Below the pieces are notes generated by a model that saw only the letters and a program-made list of their open reading frames with translations, was not told where the DNA came from and did no database searches. Positions 44,926 through 54,213 of a stretch of 64,000 nt of DNA are shown here, one piece after another (positions within the stretch are counted from its first letter, which is position 1; the number at the start of each line of letters is the position of its first letter). The stretch lies in assembly GCF_047159865.1 (NCBI RefSeq), contig NZ_AP038804.1, forward strand, positions 1,488,001 through 1,552,000. Reading direction: 5' to 3'. This stretch comes from JAIOSF01 sp047159865. Lineage in GTDB: Bacteria; Campylobacterota; Campylobacteria; Campylobacterales; Arcobacteraceae. The translations under genes were made by a program, and so were the position numbers.

Positions 44926-46644
44926 ATGTTAGTAAAGAAAAAATTATCAAATAGTTTTCAATTTAAATCTTTAGGTCTTTTTAGTTCACTAATACTTTTG
45001 TGGCTTCTTCTTGGAGGAATATTTACCATTAATAACAGTTATCATCTTGTAGGTTTTGTTTTCTTATTTTTAGGATATTATCAACCACGATGGTCTCTAT
45101 ATATTCTTCTTTTTTCGCTACCATTATTTGGTGAACGACCAAGTGGTGTTCAGGTGCATTATTTAATAATTTATTCATCTTATCTACTTTTTGGAATATA
45201 TTTTAATCTTATAAATAGTTCTTATCAATTAAAACAATTTTTATGTAAAATAAGAGTAAATAACATACTCTTGATGTTTATATATCTTTTTATGATAGTT
45301 TCCTTTTTATCCCTTATTGGACTTCCTTTGTTAGGGATGATTAAAAAAACTCTTACAGAAGATTCTCTCTATATATTAAAAAATATTTTGAGTGTTGGAG
45401 AAACCACTTTATTTTCTTCTGTACAATCCGTTTTGCTTCTTTTTCAAGCATTTTTAATAGGTTTGTACATATATGGAGTTTCTCATAGAGATAAATATCA
45501 ATGGTACAAAAATATTATATTGTCAATACTAAGTGGTCTTATTTTTTCAATTATCGTAGGACATCTTGATTTTTTTGGTTTTTATGATTTATCATGGTAT
45601 AGAGTAAGTGATGGAGCAGGGGGTGGTAGATTTCATTCTTTTTTTGTAAATTCATCATGGTATTCTCAGTATCTTGCCGTTCTTTTACCTATGATTCCTA
45701 TAGTTTTGCTTTTTATCAAAAATACAAAATTAGCAATAGTGATACTTATATTTTTAGTTGTTTTAGGTGAAGTTACTCTTATTCTTTCAATGCAAAGAGG
45801 TGCATGGATAACATATCCACCAACATTACTTCTTATATGGGTAAGTATTTATTATGTATTAGCACAATTAAAAGATACAAATATTACACTAAATAAATTT
45901 TTACGACAAAACTGGATAAAAATTGTAGTAACTATCCCTTTAACTGTAACCCTTTCTGTATATATTGTATATGGTATAAAAGACTATCGAAAAAATAACG
46001 GTATAAATGCATCAGATACTTTTAAAAGTGTAACAGCACGAGCAGAAAAAATTGGAAAAGGGAATGATAGATTAAATCATTGGCCACCCGCTTTGAAAAT
46101 AGCACAAGAAAATCCTATTTTTGGTGGTGGTGGAGATAGCTTTGGTTGGCAGTATAAAATATACTATATAGAAGAGGGTGCAAAATTTCAAAATGATGAT
46201 ACAAACACTTTACAAAAAAGCCAATGGGGTACAACCCATAATCTTTACTTACAAACACTTACCGGAAAAGGAATTTTTGGTCTTTTTTTCTTATTAGGAT
46301 TTATTTTTATTATTTTATATGAACTCATTAAAAAGGAGTTTCTTTCTTTAAAATCAAGGAGTATTGAAGAGTCAGTTTTGTCTTTAGTTATTTTAGGGAG
46401 TTTATTAGCAACTGTAATATATGCAAATGTTCAAGAGATATTTTATGTTCAAAGTGTAAGTGTGATTTTTTGGGTTGTTTTATTTATGGGTGTTTCTATT
46501 GCTTTTAAACATTCAAATAAAAGAATAAGACATAAACTTCAAAAGAATTTTTATTATCTTATATATATAATGATTTTGTTATTGCCTATTCACATTTTAA
46601 ATATATCGTATGTACAGGACTTTATAATTTCAAAGTTTCAGTAA
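44926..46644 (+). CDS. O-antigen polymerase/ligase family membrane protein (Wzy/WaaL-like)
   Basis: 572 residues with about 12 TM helices. A large periplasmic loop (about 340-440) carries the Wzy_C-type pattern: conserved Arg/His region around RLNHWPPALKIAQENPIFGGGGDSFG and TTHNLYLQTLTGKGIFGLFF. These proteins polymerise or ligate undecaprenyl-linked glycans. With wzz and wzx following, a polymerase is slightly more likely than a lipid A ligase. Its ATG starts 7 bases after manC and has only a weak ribosome-binding site. Confidence 0.82.
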   Translation: MLVKKKLSNSFQFKSLGLFSSLILLWLLLGGIFTINNSYHLVGFVFLFLGYYQPRWSLYILLFSLPLFGERPSGVQVHYLIIYSSYLLFGIYFNLINSSYQLKQFLCKIRVNNILLMFIYLFMIVSFLSLIGLPLLGMIKKTLTEDSLYILKNILSVGETTLFSSVQSVLLLFQAFLIGLYIYGVSHRDKYQWYKNIILSILSGLIFSIIVGHLDFFGFYDLSWYRVSDGAGGGRFHSFFVNSSWYSQYLAVLLPMIPIVLLFIKNTKLAIVILIFLVVLGEVTLILSMQRGAWITYPPTLLLIWVSIYYVLAQLKDTNITLNKFLRQNWIKIVVTIPLTVTLSVYIVYGIKDYRKNNGINASDTFKSVTARAEKIGKGNDRLNHWPPALKIAQENPIFGGGGDSFGWQYKIYYIEEGAKFQNDDTNTLQKSQWGTTHNLYLQTLTGKGIFGLFFLLGFIFIILYELIKKEFLSLKSRSIEESVLSLVILGSLLATVIYANVQEIFYVQSVSVIFWVVLFMGVSIAFKHSNKRIRHKLQKNFYYLIYIMILLLPIHILNISYVQDFIISKFQ

Positions 46645-46688
46645 AGTTAAATTTGAATTAACTCAACTGCTTAAAATTAAAATTTTAC

Positions 46689-46694
46689 TATACT
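46689..46694 (+). promoter_or_regulatory. TATACT -10 box before wzz
   Basis: TATACT 28 bases before the TTG start at 46722, in the 77-base gap after the polymerase gene. Suggests an internal promoter in the glycan locus. Confidence 0.4.
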
Positions 46695-46721
46695 TACATA
46701 ATTAAATTTAAGGAACAACAT

Positions 46722-47777
46722 TTGCAAAATACAAATCAACAGATAAATAATATACAAGAAGATGAGATAGATTTAAGAGAACTATTTCTAACTCTTTGGA
46801 AAAAGAAATTTTTTATCATTATATTTACAGGGTTAGTCACTATATTAGCAATTATTTATTCTTTGATGAAAACACCTATTTACGAAGCAAAAGCAGTTGT
46901 TGAGATAGGGAGTTATAAACATAATAATAAAGTTGAATTGCTTGCAGATGTAAACAAACTATCGCAAACACTTAATGTGCTTTATATTGATATTCGGAAA
47001 AACCAAAAAGAGAGAACTTCGTGGATTGATAAAATTGCAGTACTCAAAAAGCAAAAGAACTTTATAGAGATACATTCTTTAGGTCTTTCAAATGAACAAG
47101 CAAAAGAAGAACTGCAACAAATTATTACCTACATGAAGAGTGAACATTCAAAAATAATTAACGAAATTTTAAATCAAAAAGATATTGAGATAAAGAATAT
47201 AGATAGAAATATAGAACTTTTAAAATCAAATAATCTAATCACTATTGCAGAAGATATTCATTATGTTCAAAAAGTAAAAATACCTTCGATAGTAGAAAAG
47301 ATTCTAACTCAAAAACAAAAACTTAAAAATATAGAAGAGCAAATAAAAATCACACAAATTAATATATTAAAAACACAAAAAAAAGATCCTACATTGACAG
47401 CTTTGAATGTTATGGAAAAGAGAAGTTTAGAATCTGAATTGTCATCTTTGAAGATAAATGTGATTGATCTATTAGATAAAAAAGAGGTGTTAGTTTCCAA
47501 AACACTTCCTCGACTTTTAAGAGCAAAAGCAAAAATAATAGAAGTTGATCTCAAAAAACTTTTCGAGCAAAAAAATATATTAGAGCAGTCATTATTACCA
47601 CACAATTATAAAAATACTGCAATCGTAGGAAACATAATGACAAATGATTATTCTATCAAGCCTAAGAAAAAGCTTATTGTAGTTGTCGCATTTGTAACAG
47701 GATTTATATTCTCTATTTTTATAGTATTTTTTATGGAATTTATAGCTGGATTTAGAAGAGAGGAAGATGAGATTTAA
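46722..47777 (+). CDS. Wzz/chain-length determinant family protein
   Basis: 351 residues, TTG start after AAGGAACAACAT. N-terminal TM (about 31-50) within the Wzz pattern ELFLTLWKKKFFIIIFTGLVTILAIIYSLMKTPIYEAKAVVEIG, a long periplasmic coiled coil (about 80-300), and a C-terminal TM (about 317-340; KKKLIVVVAFVTGFIFSIFIVFF). No kinase domain. Expected to set glycan chain length with the polymerase of the preceding gene, implying that this locus makes a polymer, unlike the classical C. jejuni heptasaccharide system. Confidence 0.86.
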   Translation: MQNTNQQINNIQEDEIDLRELFLTLWKKKFFIIIFTGLVTILAIIYSLMKTPIYEAKAVVEIGSYKHNNKVELLADVNKLSQTLNVLYIDIRKNQKERTSWIDKIAVLKKQKNFIEIHSLGLSNEQAKEELQQIITYMKSEHSKIINEILNQKDIEIKNIDRNIELLKSNNLITIAEDIHYVQKVKIPSIVEKILTQKQKLKNIEEQIKITQINILKTQKKDPTLTALNVMEKRSLESELSSLKINVIDLLDKKEVLVSKTLPRLLRAKAKIIEVDLKKLFEQKNILEQSLLPHNYKNTAIVGNIMTNDYSIKPKKKLIVVVAFVTGFIFSIFIVFFMEFIAGFRREEDEI

Positions 47778-47782
47778 TTAAT

Positions 47783-48946
47783 TTGAAACAGTTGAAATAT
47801 CTTATAAGATTAATTAAAAATATAGTCTTATTATTAATTAACTATCCTTTGTCTATTTTTATAAAAAAATTAACTAATTCTTTTGATAATCAAAATTATA
47901 TATTAATAGTTAAGCCTGATAATTTAGGTGACTATATATTGTTTAGAAATTTTTTTCCATATATAAAAGAGTATTATAAAGAAAAAAAAATTATCTACTG
48001 TGGAAATATAGTTTGTAAAGATATTGCTGAAGAACTTGATTCAACATTTATAGATGAGTTTATTTGGTTTGATAAACATAAATTTAAAAGGAATATAGCC
48101 TATAAAATTAAAACTCTTTTAAATATAAATAAATATAGTTATGAAATAGCACTATATCCGGTATTAACAAGAGAATTTTTTGTGGGTGATATTATTATGA
48201 AATCTGTTAATGCAAATAGTAAAAATACAAGTAAAACTTTAGATTGTTATATGTTGAGATTTTTACAAAATATATCACAAAAATATATTTATGATAAAAT
48301 TATTGATATTGATGAAGCGGTGATATTTGAATTTTATCGAAATAAATCTTTTGTAGAAAAGTTTTTAAACTGCAAAATCGAAATTGATAAACCTAAATTA
48401 TCACTTCTTCCCTCTAATGATAAAATATCAGAGTCTAAATATGCAATCTTATTTATTGGTGGAAGTGAAGAATTTAGAAGATGGGAAACATTAAATTATA
48501 TTGATGTAGCAAAGTATATAAATGATAAGTATCATTTAAAATGTTTATTTTGTGGTTTAAAAAGTGATTTAAAAAAAGATATCGAATTCTATAAGTTTGA
48601 TAATTATGGTATAAATTTAATTGATAAAACAAATATAATGGAATTTACAAAATTAGTTGCAAATGCTGAACTATTAATAACAAATGATACGGTTGCACAA
48701 CACATTGCTGTGTCTGTTGATACTTTTTGTATAGTGGTGTCAAATGGAAATGACTATGGAAGATTTATTCCATATCCAAAGGAGATGACTAAAAAGTATA
48801 GTGCTGTATTTCATCCAGAAATACTAAATTCTAATTATACTAGTGAGAATTTAAAAAAAAGGTATGGATATACAAGATCAAAATTGAATATAAATGACAT
48901 AAGTGTTTTAGCTGTAACACAAACTATAGATAAGGTATTAGGATGA
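47783..48946 (+). CDS. Glycosyltransferase family 9-like protein (heptosyltransferase fold)
   Basis: 387 residues, TTG start. GT-B fold signs of family 9: ILIVKPDNLGDYILFRNFFPYIKEYY near residues 43-68 (the D-x-x-GD region), AILFIGGSEEFRRWETLNYIDVAKYI in the second lobe, and LLITNDTVAQHIAVSV as the nucleotide-sugar site. GT9 enzymes usually transfer heptose from ADP-heptose, though other sugars are known. Codon use is more AT-rich than the neighbouring core genes, as is common in surface-glycan loci. Overlaps the next gene by four bases. Confidence 0.82.
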   Translation: MKQLKYLIRLIKNIVLLLINYPLSIFIKKLTNSFDNQNYILIVKPDNLGDYILFRNFFPYIKEYYKEKKIIYCGNIVCKDIAEELDSTFIDEFIWFDKHKFKRNIAYKIKTLLNINKYSYEIALYPVLTREFFVGDIIMKSVNANSKNTSKTLDCYMLRFLQNISQKYIYDKIIDIDEAVIFEFYRNKSFVEKFLNCKIEIDKPKLSLLPSNDKISESKYAILFIGGSEEFRRWETLNYIDVAKYINDKYHLKCLFCGLKSDLKKDIEFYKFDNYGINLIDKTNIMEFTKLVANAELLITNDTVAQHIAVSVDTFCIVVSNGNDYGRFIPYPKEMTKKYSAVFHPEILNSNYTSENLKKRYGYTRSKLNINDISVLAVTQTIDKVLG

Positions 48947-50049
48947 TTGTAGGAGTAGATGGTACTGTTTTTGTTGATAAATTAACTGGTATTGGCAGGT
49001 ATTGTTATGAGCTATTAATTGAATGGGCAAAACTATCACCAGAGAAAACTTTTTATATTTATACCCCTTTTGCTTTAAGTGTTACATTTGACAATAAAAA
49101 TATAATAGTTAAAAAAGATAGTTTCTTTAGTAAAGGTAATAGATTTAATAGGGTTAAAAAACTTATATGGATGCATTTTCTTTTACCCATATACTTAAAA
49201 AAGGATGATGTTGATATCTTTTGGAGTGGAAATGGTATTGTTCCTTTTTTTAAAACTACTAAACTAATGATAACTATACATGATTTTGTTTATAAGCTTT
49301 TTCCTGAGACTATGCATCCTATGAGTTACTATAATAGGAAGTTTTTTCAGGCAATTGCTATAAACAAGAGTGATATAATATTTTCTAATTCACAATCTAC
49401 TGCAAATGAACTAAAAATTTATTATAATCGAGAAGTTGATGATGTTATAAGACCATCAATCAGTAATATCTTTAAACAAAAAGAACAAAATGAGATAAAG
49501 AATGTAATAAATAAATATCATCTTCCAGATAAGTATAATTTAATTGTAGCTACTTTTGAACCTAGAAAAAATTTGGAACTTTTTATTAGTATATATATTG
49601 ATATCTTAAGTAAGAATATAGATTTAAGTCCATTAGTTTTAGTTGGAAAAAGTGGATGGAAAGACTCTAGTATCAACGAGCTTATAAAAAAAGGTATTAA
49701 GTTAAATTATATTTTAGAAACGGGATATATTGATTATGATGATTTACCATCATTATATAGTGGAGCGGATACATTCTTTATGCCATCACTTTATGAAGGC
49801 TTTGGTATACCTATACTTGAAGCTAGAAGATGTGGAACATCTGTGATATGCTCAAATGTACCTGCTATGCAAGAAGCTGGTGGAGAAAATTGTATATATC
49901 ATATCCCAACAAAAGAGGGTATAGAAAATGCTCTCAATAGTCTTGCTAATAAGGAAATAAATTTTATAAATGATTATGCAAACGATTTTAAAGAAACATG
50001 GAAAACAGGTGCTTTAAAAGTTAATACCTTAGCAAATAGCTTAAAATAA
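48943..50049 (+). CDS. Glycosyltransferase family 4-like protein
   Basis: 368 residues. N-terminal lobe with the start VGVDGTVFVDKLTGIGRYCYELL and a C-terminal Glycos_transf_1 domain: VATFEPRKNLELFISIY, VLVGKSGWKD, SGADTFFMPSLYEGFGIPILEARRCGTSVICSN with the E-x7-E pattern of GT4. Retaining transferase; mannosyltransferase is plausible from the GDP-mannose genes in the locus, but substrate is not shown by sequence. Translationally coupled to the GT9 gene through ATGA. Confidence 0.87.
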   Translation: MIVGVDGTVFVDKLTGIGRYCYELLIEWAKLSPEKTFYIYTPFALSVTFDNKNIIVKKDSFFSKGNRFNRVKKLIWMHFLLPIYLKKDDVDIFWSGNGIVPFFKTTKLMITIHDFVYKLFPETMHPMSYYNRKFFQAIAINKSDIIFSNSQSTANELKIYYNREVDDVIRPSISNIFKQKEQNEIKNVINKYHLPDKYNLIVATFEPRKNLELFISIYIDILSKNIDLSPLVLVGKSGWKDSSINELIKKGIKLNYILETGYIDYDDLPSLYSGADTFFMPSLYEGFGIPILEARRCGTSVICSNVPAMQEAGGENCIYHIPTKEGIENALNSLANKEINFINDYANDFKETWKTGALKVNTLANSLK

Positions 50050-50050
50050 T

Positions 50051-51247
50051 ATGATTAAAAGATTTATATCACTAAGTAGTTCTGAACTATTTTTGCGAGC
50101 AACTAAGTTTTTATTTTTTCTTAGCATTGCAAATTTTTATAGTGAATCTGTTATATATGAATATGGTTTTTTTACAGCATTATTTTCTATTGTATTTGTA
50201 TTTAGTGATTTAGGATATCAATCTTATATCTTGAAAGAATTATCATCTAAAAATTCTTTTTCTGACTATATTAAATATTCTAAACTTTCTATTTTTAGAG
50301 TTCTTATATTTATTTTTATATCATTATTTATTTTATTGTATTATGCTTACAGTAATAATATTTTATTCTTATATATATTTATTCTTTTTTTAGCAGATGC
50401 AATTTTTGCTATGAATTTCTCTTTTTATAGAGCAAAAAACAATAGTAAAAAAGAGACAATTGTAAAGTTTATAATAGGTATTGTCTTTATGCTTATTTCA
50501 CTCTTAAGTATATTAAAATTAGATTCGCAGCTTCTTTTTTTGATACTATCTTTCAGTTATTTAATCTATGCCATTTATGATGCTTCATATTTAAGAATAA
50601 AAATTATTTTATTATTTATTAAAGACTTTAAATTAAAAAAGTATATTATGATAAGTAAAAATTCATTGTTTATTTTTTTAGGTAGTTTATTTACAATTGC
50701 TTATTTAAGAATTGATATACTTATGTTAGACTGGCTTAATATCAGTTCTGCTATATCATTATATACAATTGCTTCACGATTATTAGAACTATCTCTTGTT
50801 GTACCTGCAATGATAAGTATTTTGTTGCTTCCTAAATTAGTTAAAAACCAAACTATAAATATAAAAAAAGATTTATTATTTCAATTATTTATAGGTGTAG
50901 CAGTGATGATTTTGTTTTTATTTTTATCAAACTTTATCATATCAATACTTTTTGCAAAATATATCCAAACAATAGTTATTTTAAACATTCTACTATTTGT
51001 TATACCTTTTATGCTTATAAATAACTACGGATTTACTTTTTTTATAGCAAAAAGTATGAGTAAATATTATTTTATTATTACTATGGTTATGTTACTATTA
51101 AACTCTATTTTAAATATAATATTCATACAAAAATATGGATACATAGCAGCAGCATATACGACACTTGCTACAGAAGTGTTAGGGAGTTTTATAGTGGTTT
51201 ATGTTTTGAGAAAAGGTATATTATCTAATAAAAGAGATTTAAAATAA
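50051..51247 (+). CDS. Wzx-type polysaccharide flippase
   Basis: 398 residues with about 12 TM helices and few charged loops, typical of MOP-family Wzx (FSDLGYQSYILKELSSK, LADAIFAMNFSFYRAKNN, SLFTIAYLRIDILMLDWL, YGYIAAAYTTLATEVLGSFIVVYVLRKG). Moves undecaprenyl-diphosphate glycans across the inner membrane. Very AT-rich and Leu/Ile-rich. Starts one base after the previous stop. It replaces the PglK-type ABC flippase of the classical pgl locus, which is not in this window. Confidence 0.86.
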   Translation: MIKRFISLSSSELFLRATKFLFFLSIANFYSESVIYEYGFFTALFSIVFVFSDLGYQSYILKELSSKNSFSDYIKYSKLSIFRVLIFIFISLFILLYYAYSNNILFLYIFILFLADAIFAMNFSFYRAKNNSKKETIVKFIIGIVFMLISLLSILKLDSQLLFLILSFSYLIYAIYDASYLRIKIILLFIKDFKLKKYIMISKNSLFIFLGSLFTIAYLRIDILMLDWLNISSAISLYTIASRLLELSLVVPAMISILLLPKLVKNQTINIKKDLLFQLFIGVAVMILFLFLSNFIISILFAKYIQTIVILNILLFVIPFMLINNYGFTFFIAKSMSKYYFIITMVMLLLNSILNIIFIQKYGYIAAAYTTLATEVLGSFIVVYVLRKGILSNKRDLK

Positions 51248-51258
51248 AGGAACAAAAT

Positions 51259-52623
51259 ATGACTAAAGCAATATTCAGAGAATATGATATCCGTGGAATT
51301 TATAAAAAAGAACTCAACGAACAAACCGTAAAAAAAATAGGATATTTTTTTGCACTAGAAGTTTTAAAAAAACTACCAAATGCACAGTATATTTCTGTAG
51401 GATATGACGCTAGAACACACTCTCCTATCTTAAAAGAGTGGTTAAGTTCAGGTATACACAAAACAAATATAGAGGTTCTTGATATGGGTCTTGTGGCTAC
51501 TCCTGTGAACTATTTTTCAAACTATATTCAAAATGATGGCAAAACTGTATCTGCTTCTATTATGATAACAGGTTCTCACAATCCTCCAGAGTACAATGGC
51601 TTCAAAATCACACTAGACCAAACCCCCTTTTTTGGTGATGATATCTATGCTTTAGGTGATAAGATAATAGAAAGTGATATAGAGATAGTAGACAATACTC
51701 AAACAATAAAAATAGATACAAAAAAAGAATATATAGACTATTTAGTAAATAAGTTTAAACATTTAGATTTAAAAGATAAAAAGTTTGTTTTTGATTGTGG
51801 AAACGGAGTTGCAGGTACGGTTCTAAGAGAGATATTAGATAGACTTCATATCAATCATCATATCATCTATGAAACACCAGATGGAACATTTCCAAATCAT
51901 CATCCCGATCCTAGTGATGCACACAACTTACAAGATATTCAAAAAGAACTAAACACAGGAAACTATGACCTAGGGTTTGCTTATGATGGTGATGCTGACC
52001 GTATAGCTGTATTAACACAAAAGTATAATTTCAAAGGCGATGTTTTAGCACTCTTTTTCTCAAGATTTATACCAAATCCTACAGTAATAGGAGAAGTGAA
52101 ATGTAGCCAAATTATGTACGATAAGATAAATGAGTACGGCAAAGCTATCATGTACAAAACAGGACATAGTAACCTAAAAGTTAAGATAAAAGAAACAAAC
52201 GCAAGCTTTGCAGCAGAAGTTTCAGGACATATTTTTTTCAATGATAGGTACTTTGGATATGATGATGCTATATATTCAACACTACGAGCTTTAGAGTTAC
52301 TTCATGATGGATTTGACTATGACTTAGAATTTGAAAAACTTCCACAACTCTTTTCAACAGATGAGATAACTATAGATACAACAGAGGAAAAAAAGTTCCA
52401 AATCATAGATGAGTTAAAAATCAAGCTACAAAATCCACCAGAAAATTTTCCAAAGATAAAAGATATCATCACAGTTGATGGTGTACGAGTAGTTTTTGAA
52501 AATGGTTGGGGACTTGTCCGCGCTAGTAACACTATCCCAAAACTAGTGACAAGATTTGAGGCTATCGATAAAATAACTGCTTTAGAGTATCAGTCAAAGT
52601 TATTGGAGCTATTGGCTCTTTGA
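51259..52623 (+). CDS. manB: Phosphomannomutase/phosphoglucomutase
   Basis: 454 residues. N-terminal IFREYDIRGIY, catalytic serine loop MITGSHNPPEYNGFK (Ser is the phospho-acceptor), metal loop AYDGDADRIAVL, sugar-binding loop AEVSGHIFF, and the C-terminal phosphate-binding WGLVRASNTIPKLVTRFE. Matches AlgC/ManB type enzymes and would feed mannose-1-P to the guanylyltransferase encoded at 43585. AAAGGAACAAAAT provides the ribosome-binding site. Stop overlaps the next start (TGATG). Confidence 0.95.
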   Translation: MTKAIFREYDIRGIYKKELNEQTVKKIGYFFALEVLKKLPNAQYISVGYDARTHSPILKEWLSSGIHKTNIEVLDMGLVATPVNYFSNYIQNDGKTVSASIMITGSHNPPEYNGFKITLDQTPFFGDDIYALGDKIIESDIEIVDNTQTIKIDTKKEYIDYLVNKFKHLDLKDKKFVFDCGNGVAGTVLREILDRLHINHHIIYETPDGTFPNHHPDPSDAHNLQDIQKELNTGNYDLGFAYDGDADRIAVLTQKYNFKGDVLALFFSRFIPNPTVIGEVKCSQIMYDKINEYGKAIMYKTGHSNLKVKIKETNASFAAEVSGHIFFNDRYFGYDDAIYSTLRALELLHDGFDYDLEFEKLPQLFSTDEITIDTTEEKKFQIIDELKIKLQNPPENFPKIKDIITVDGVRVVFENGWGLVRASNTIPKLVTRFEAIDKITALEYQSKLLELLAL

Positions 52624-53747
52624 TGCAAGAAAGAAGTGAACAAAGTATGAAGTATACAGTAGCAATAGTACACGACTGGTTAGTTACAAATGCAGGAGCG
52701 GAAAAGGTTTTGAGAGCTTTGGTTGATGTTTATTCTGATGCGGATATATTTTCTCTTGTAGATTTTTTGAGTGATGATGAAAGAAAAGTCGTGATAAAAG
52801 GGAAAGATACAAAGAACTCTTTTATCCAAAACTTACCATTTGCTAAAACACATTTTAGAAACTATTTACCTTTTTTTCCTAAAGCGATAGAGAGTTTGGA
52901 TTTAGAAGCTTATGACTTGATCATATCATCTTCATGGGCTGTAGCTAAGGGTATCAAAAAACACACAAATCAACTTCATATATCATATTGTCATACTCCC
53001 ATACGGTATGCTTGGGATCTGTATGAAGAGTATACCTCAAATCTAACACAACCTAAAAAGTTTTTGGTGGAGAAAAGTTTAGACTATATACGAAAATGGG
53101 ACTTAAACACTATTGGTAGAGTTGATTATTTTATTGCAAATTCTTATTTTGTATCAAATCGTATTCAAAAAACTTATCATAGAGATTCAAAAGTGATATA
53201 TCCACCTGTAGATACCAGTGCTTTTTCTTTAGGAAAGAACAAGCAAGATTTTTATCTGACAGCATCAAGATTGGTTCCTTATAAAAAAACTAAACTTATA
53301 GTGGAAGCTTTCAATGAGATGCCTGATAAAACTTTAGTAGTCATAGGTATGGGTGAAGAGTATGAAGAGATAGTAAAAATTGCAAAACCAAATATCAAAG
53401 TGATGGGTTACCAAAACGATGAAACATTTATATCATATATGCAAAATGCACAAGCATTTGTTTATGCAGCCATAGAAGACTTTGGTATAGTTCCTATAGA
53501 AGCTATGAGTTGTGGTACACCTGTCATTGCTCTAAATATTGGTGGGACAGCAGAAACAGTTGTAGATGGAGTAAATGGTGTCCATTTTCAAGAACAAACA
53601 CAAGCAGATATTTGTAGTGCGGTAGAAAGGTTTGAAACTTTAGTTTTTGATCATGAAGCTATCTCAAATGATGCACAATCATATTGTACAAATCGTTTCA
53701 AAGATGAAATATATGAGTATGTAAATAGTAAGCTTTTTAATGCTTAG
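52623..53747 (+). CDS. Glycosyltransferase family 4 (mannosyltransferase-like, WbaZ-type)
   Basis: 374 residues from ATG 52623, coupled to the manB stop by TGATG; an internal ATG (MKYTVAIVHDWL) at 52647 is an alternative. N-terminal lobe VAIVHDWLVTNAGAEKVLRALVDVYSDADIFSLV, a middle ISYCHTPIRYAWDLYEEY, and a C-terminal GT4 domain: LTASRLVPYKKTKLIVEAF, FVYAAIEDFGIVPIEAMSCGTPVIALNIGG. This full pattern matches WbaZ-like GT4 enzymes that use GDP-mannose. The last 14 residues are encoded within the 40-bp direct repeat that recurs at 54174. Confidence 0.88.
   Translation: MQERSEQSMKYTVAIVHDWLVTNAGAEKVLRALVDVYSDADIFSLVDFLSDDERKVVIKGKDTKNSFIQNLPFAKTHFRNYLPFFPKAIESLDLEAYDLIISSSWAVAKGIKKHTNQLHISYCHTPIRYAWDLYEEYTSNLTQPKKFLVEKSLDYIRKWDLNTIGRVDYFIANSYFVSNRIQKTYHRDSKVIYPPVDTSAFSLGKNKQDFYLTASRLVPYKKTKLIVEAFNEMPDKTLVVIGMGEEYEEIVKIAKPNIKVMGYQNDETFISYMQNAQAFVYAAIEDFGIVPIEAMSCGTPVIALNIGGTAETVVDGVNGVHFQEQTQADICSAVERFETLVFDHEAISNDAQSYCTNRFKDEIYEYVNSKLFNA
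53698..53737 (+). repeat. Direct repeat, copy 1 (3' end of glycosyltransferase gene)
   Basis: 40 bases identical to 54174-54213, encoding the residues KDEIYEYVNSKLF. After it, a further near-identical 20 bases (53737-53756 versus 54224-54243, one mismatch) continue the match, displaced by an 11-base insertion in copy 2. The two copies bracket the small membrane-protein gene pair. Confidence 0.95.
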
Positions 53748-53776
53748 CCAAAATATCTTTTTAACAATTATTCTTG

Positions 53777-53782
53777 TATAAT
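53777..53782 (+). promoter_or_regulatory. TATAAT -10 box, possibly giving a leaderless transcript
   Basis: Perfect TATAAT only 6 bases before the ATG at 53789, with no ribosome-binding site between. Transcription would begin at or next to the start codon, suggesting a leaderless mRNA for the small membrane-protein gene. Confidence 0.5.
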
Positions 53783-53788
53783 TTATCT

Positions 53789-54016
53789 ATGGCGAAATTA
53801 GATAGAGTTAAAGAATTTATAAATTATTTAAAGGTATTGTTAGTTTTTTTATTGGCTACAAGTATAGGTTTAATAGGTTGGTTAGTTACTAATTATAACA
53901 CAGCAGAAGTTATTTTAGTTTATGCTGATATATGTTTAATATTATTAATATTTATCATAGTAATTCTTTTAAATAAAAAAATTATAAAAGATATAAAATC
54001 ATTGGAGGATTTATAA
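53789..54016 (+). CDS. Small two-TM membrane protein (75 aa) of an inserted module
   Basis: Starts MAKLDRVKEFINYLK, a charged amphipathic N-terminus, then TM1 (about 17-36; VLLVFLLATSIGLIGWLVTNY), a short loop, TM2 (about 43-61) and a charged C-terminal NKKIIKDIKSLEDL. The in-frame TTG at 53774 lies in the promoter, so the ATG is used. I recall very similar small proteins in many unrelated bacteria but cannot name a function or family. Its stop overlaps the start of a 27-codon gene (TAATG), with GGAGG 7-11 bases before that start. The pair sits between direct repeats inside the glycan locus, suggesting an acquired module. Confidence 0.72.
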   Translation: MAKLDRVKEFINYLKVLLVFLLATSIGLIGWLVTNYNTAEVILVYADICLILLIFIIVILLNKKIIKDIKSLEDL

Positions 54017-54099
54017 TGGAATATATTATTATAGGAGTAGTGTTAGCTTTTGTTGGAACTATAGTATATATTGTGAATGATGTGATTGTTTCACATTAA
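54016..54099 (+). CDS. Tiny single-TM peptide (27 aa), second gene of the module
   Basis: Encodes MEYIIIGVVLAFVGTIVYIV followed by NDVIVSH: one membrane helix (about 3-20) and a short polar tail. ATG overlaps the preceding stop (TAATG) and has a strong GGAGG ribosome-binding site inside the upstream gene, so translation is coupled. Too short for standard gene finders. Function unknown; the pairing of a two-TM and a one-TM microprotein suggests that they act together in the membrane. Confidence 0.6.
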   Translation: MEYIIIGVVLAFVGTIVYIVNDVIVSH

Positions 54100-54173
54100 A
54101 TCTCATATACTTTCGGGCTCTGCCAAAGTTCCTCGATTGAAAAATAATATTTGGATAAATACTCTTTTTGATG

Positions 54174-54213
54174 TCAAAGATGAAATATATGAGTATGTAA
54201 ATAGTAAGCTTTT
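54174..54213 (+). repeat. Direct repeat, copy 2 (orphan 3' end of glycosyltransferase gene)
   Basis: 40 bases identical to 53698-53737. In the same reading frame it would encode KDEIYEYVNSKLF and then a stop (TAG at 54214-54219 region), i.e. a detached copy of the end of the upstream glycosyltransferase. The 74 bases before it (54100-54173) are unrelated to the glycosyltransferase and carry no gene I can support. Confidence 0.93.
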
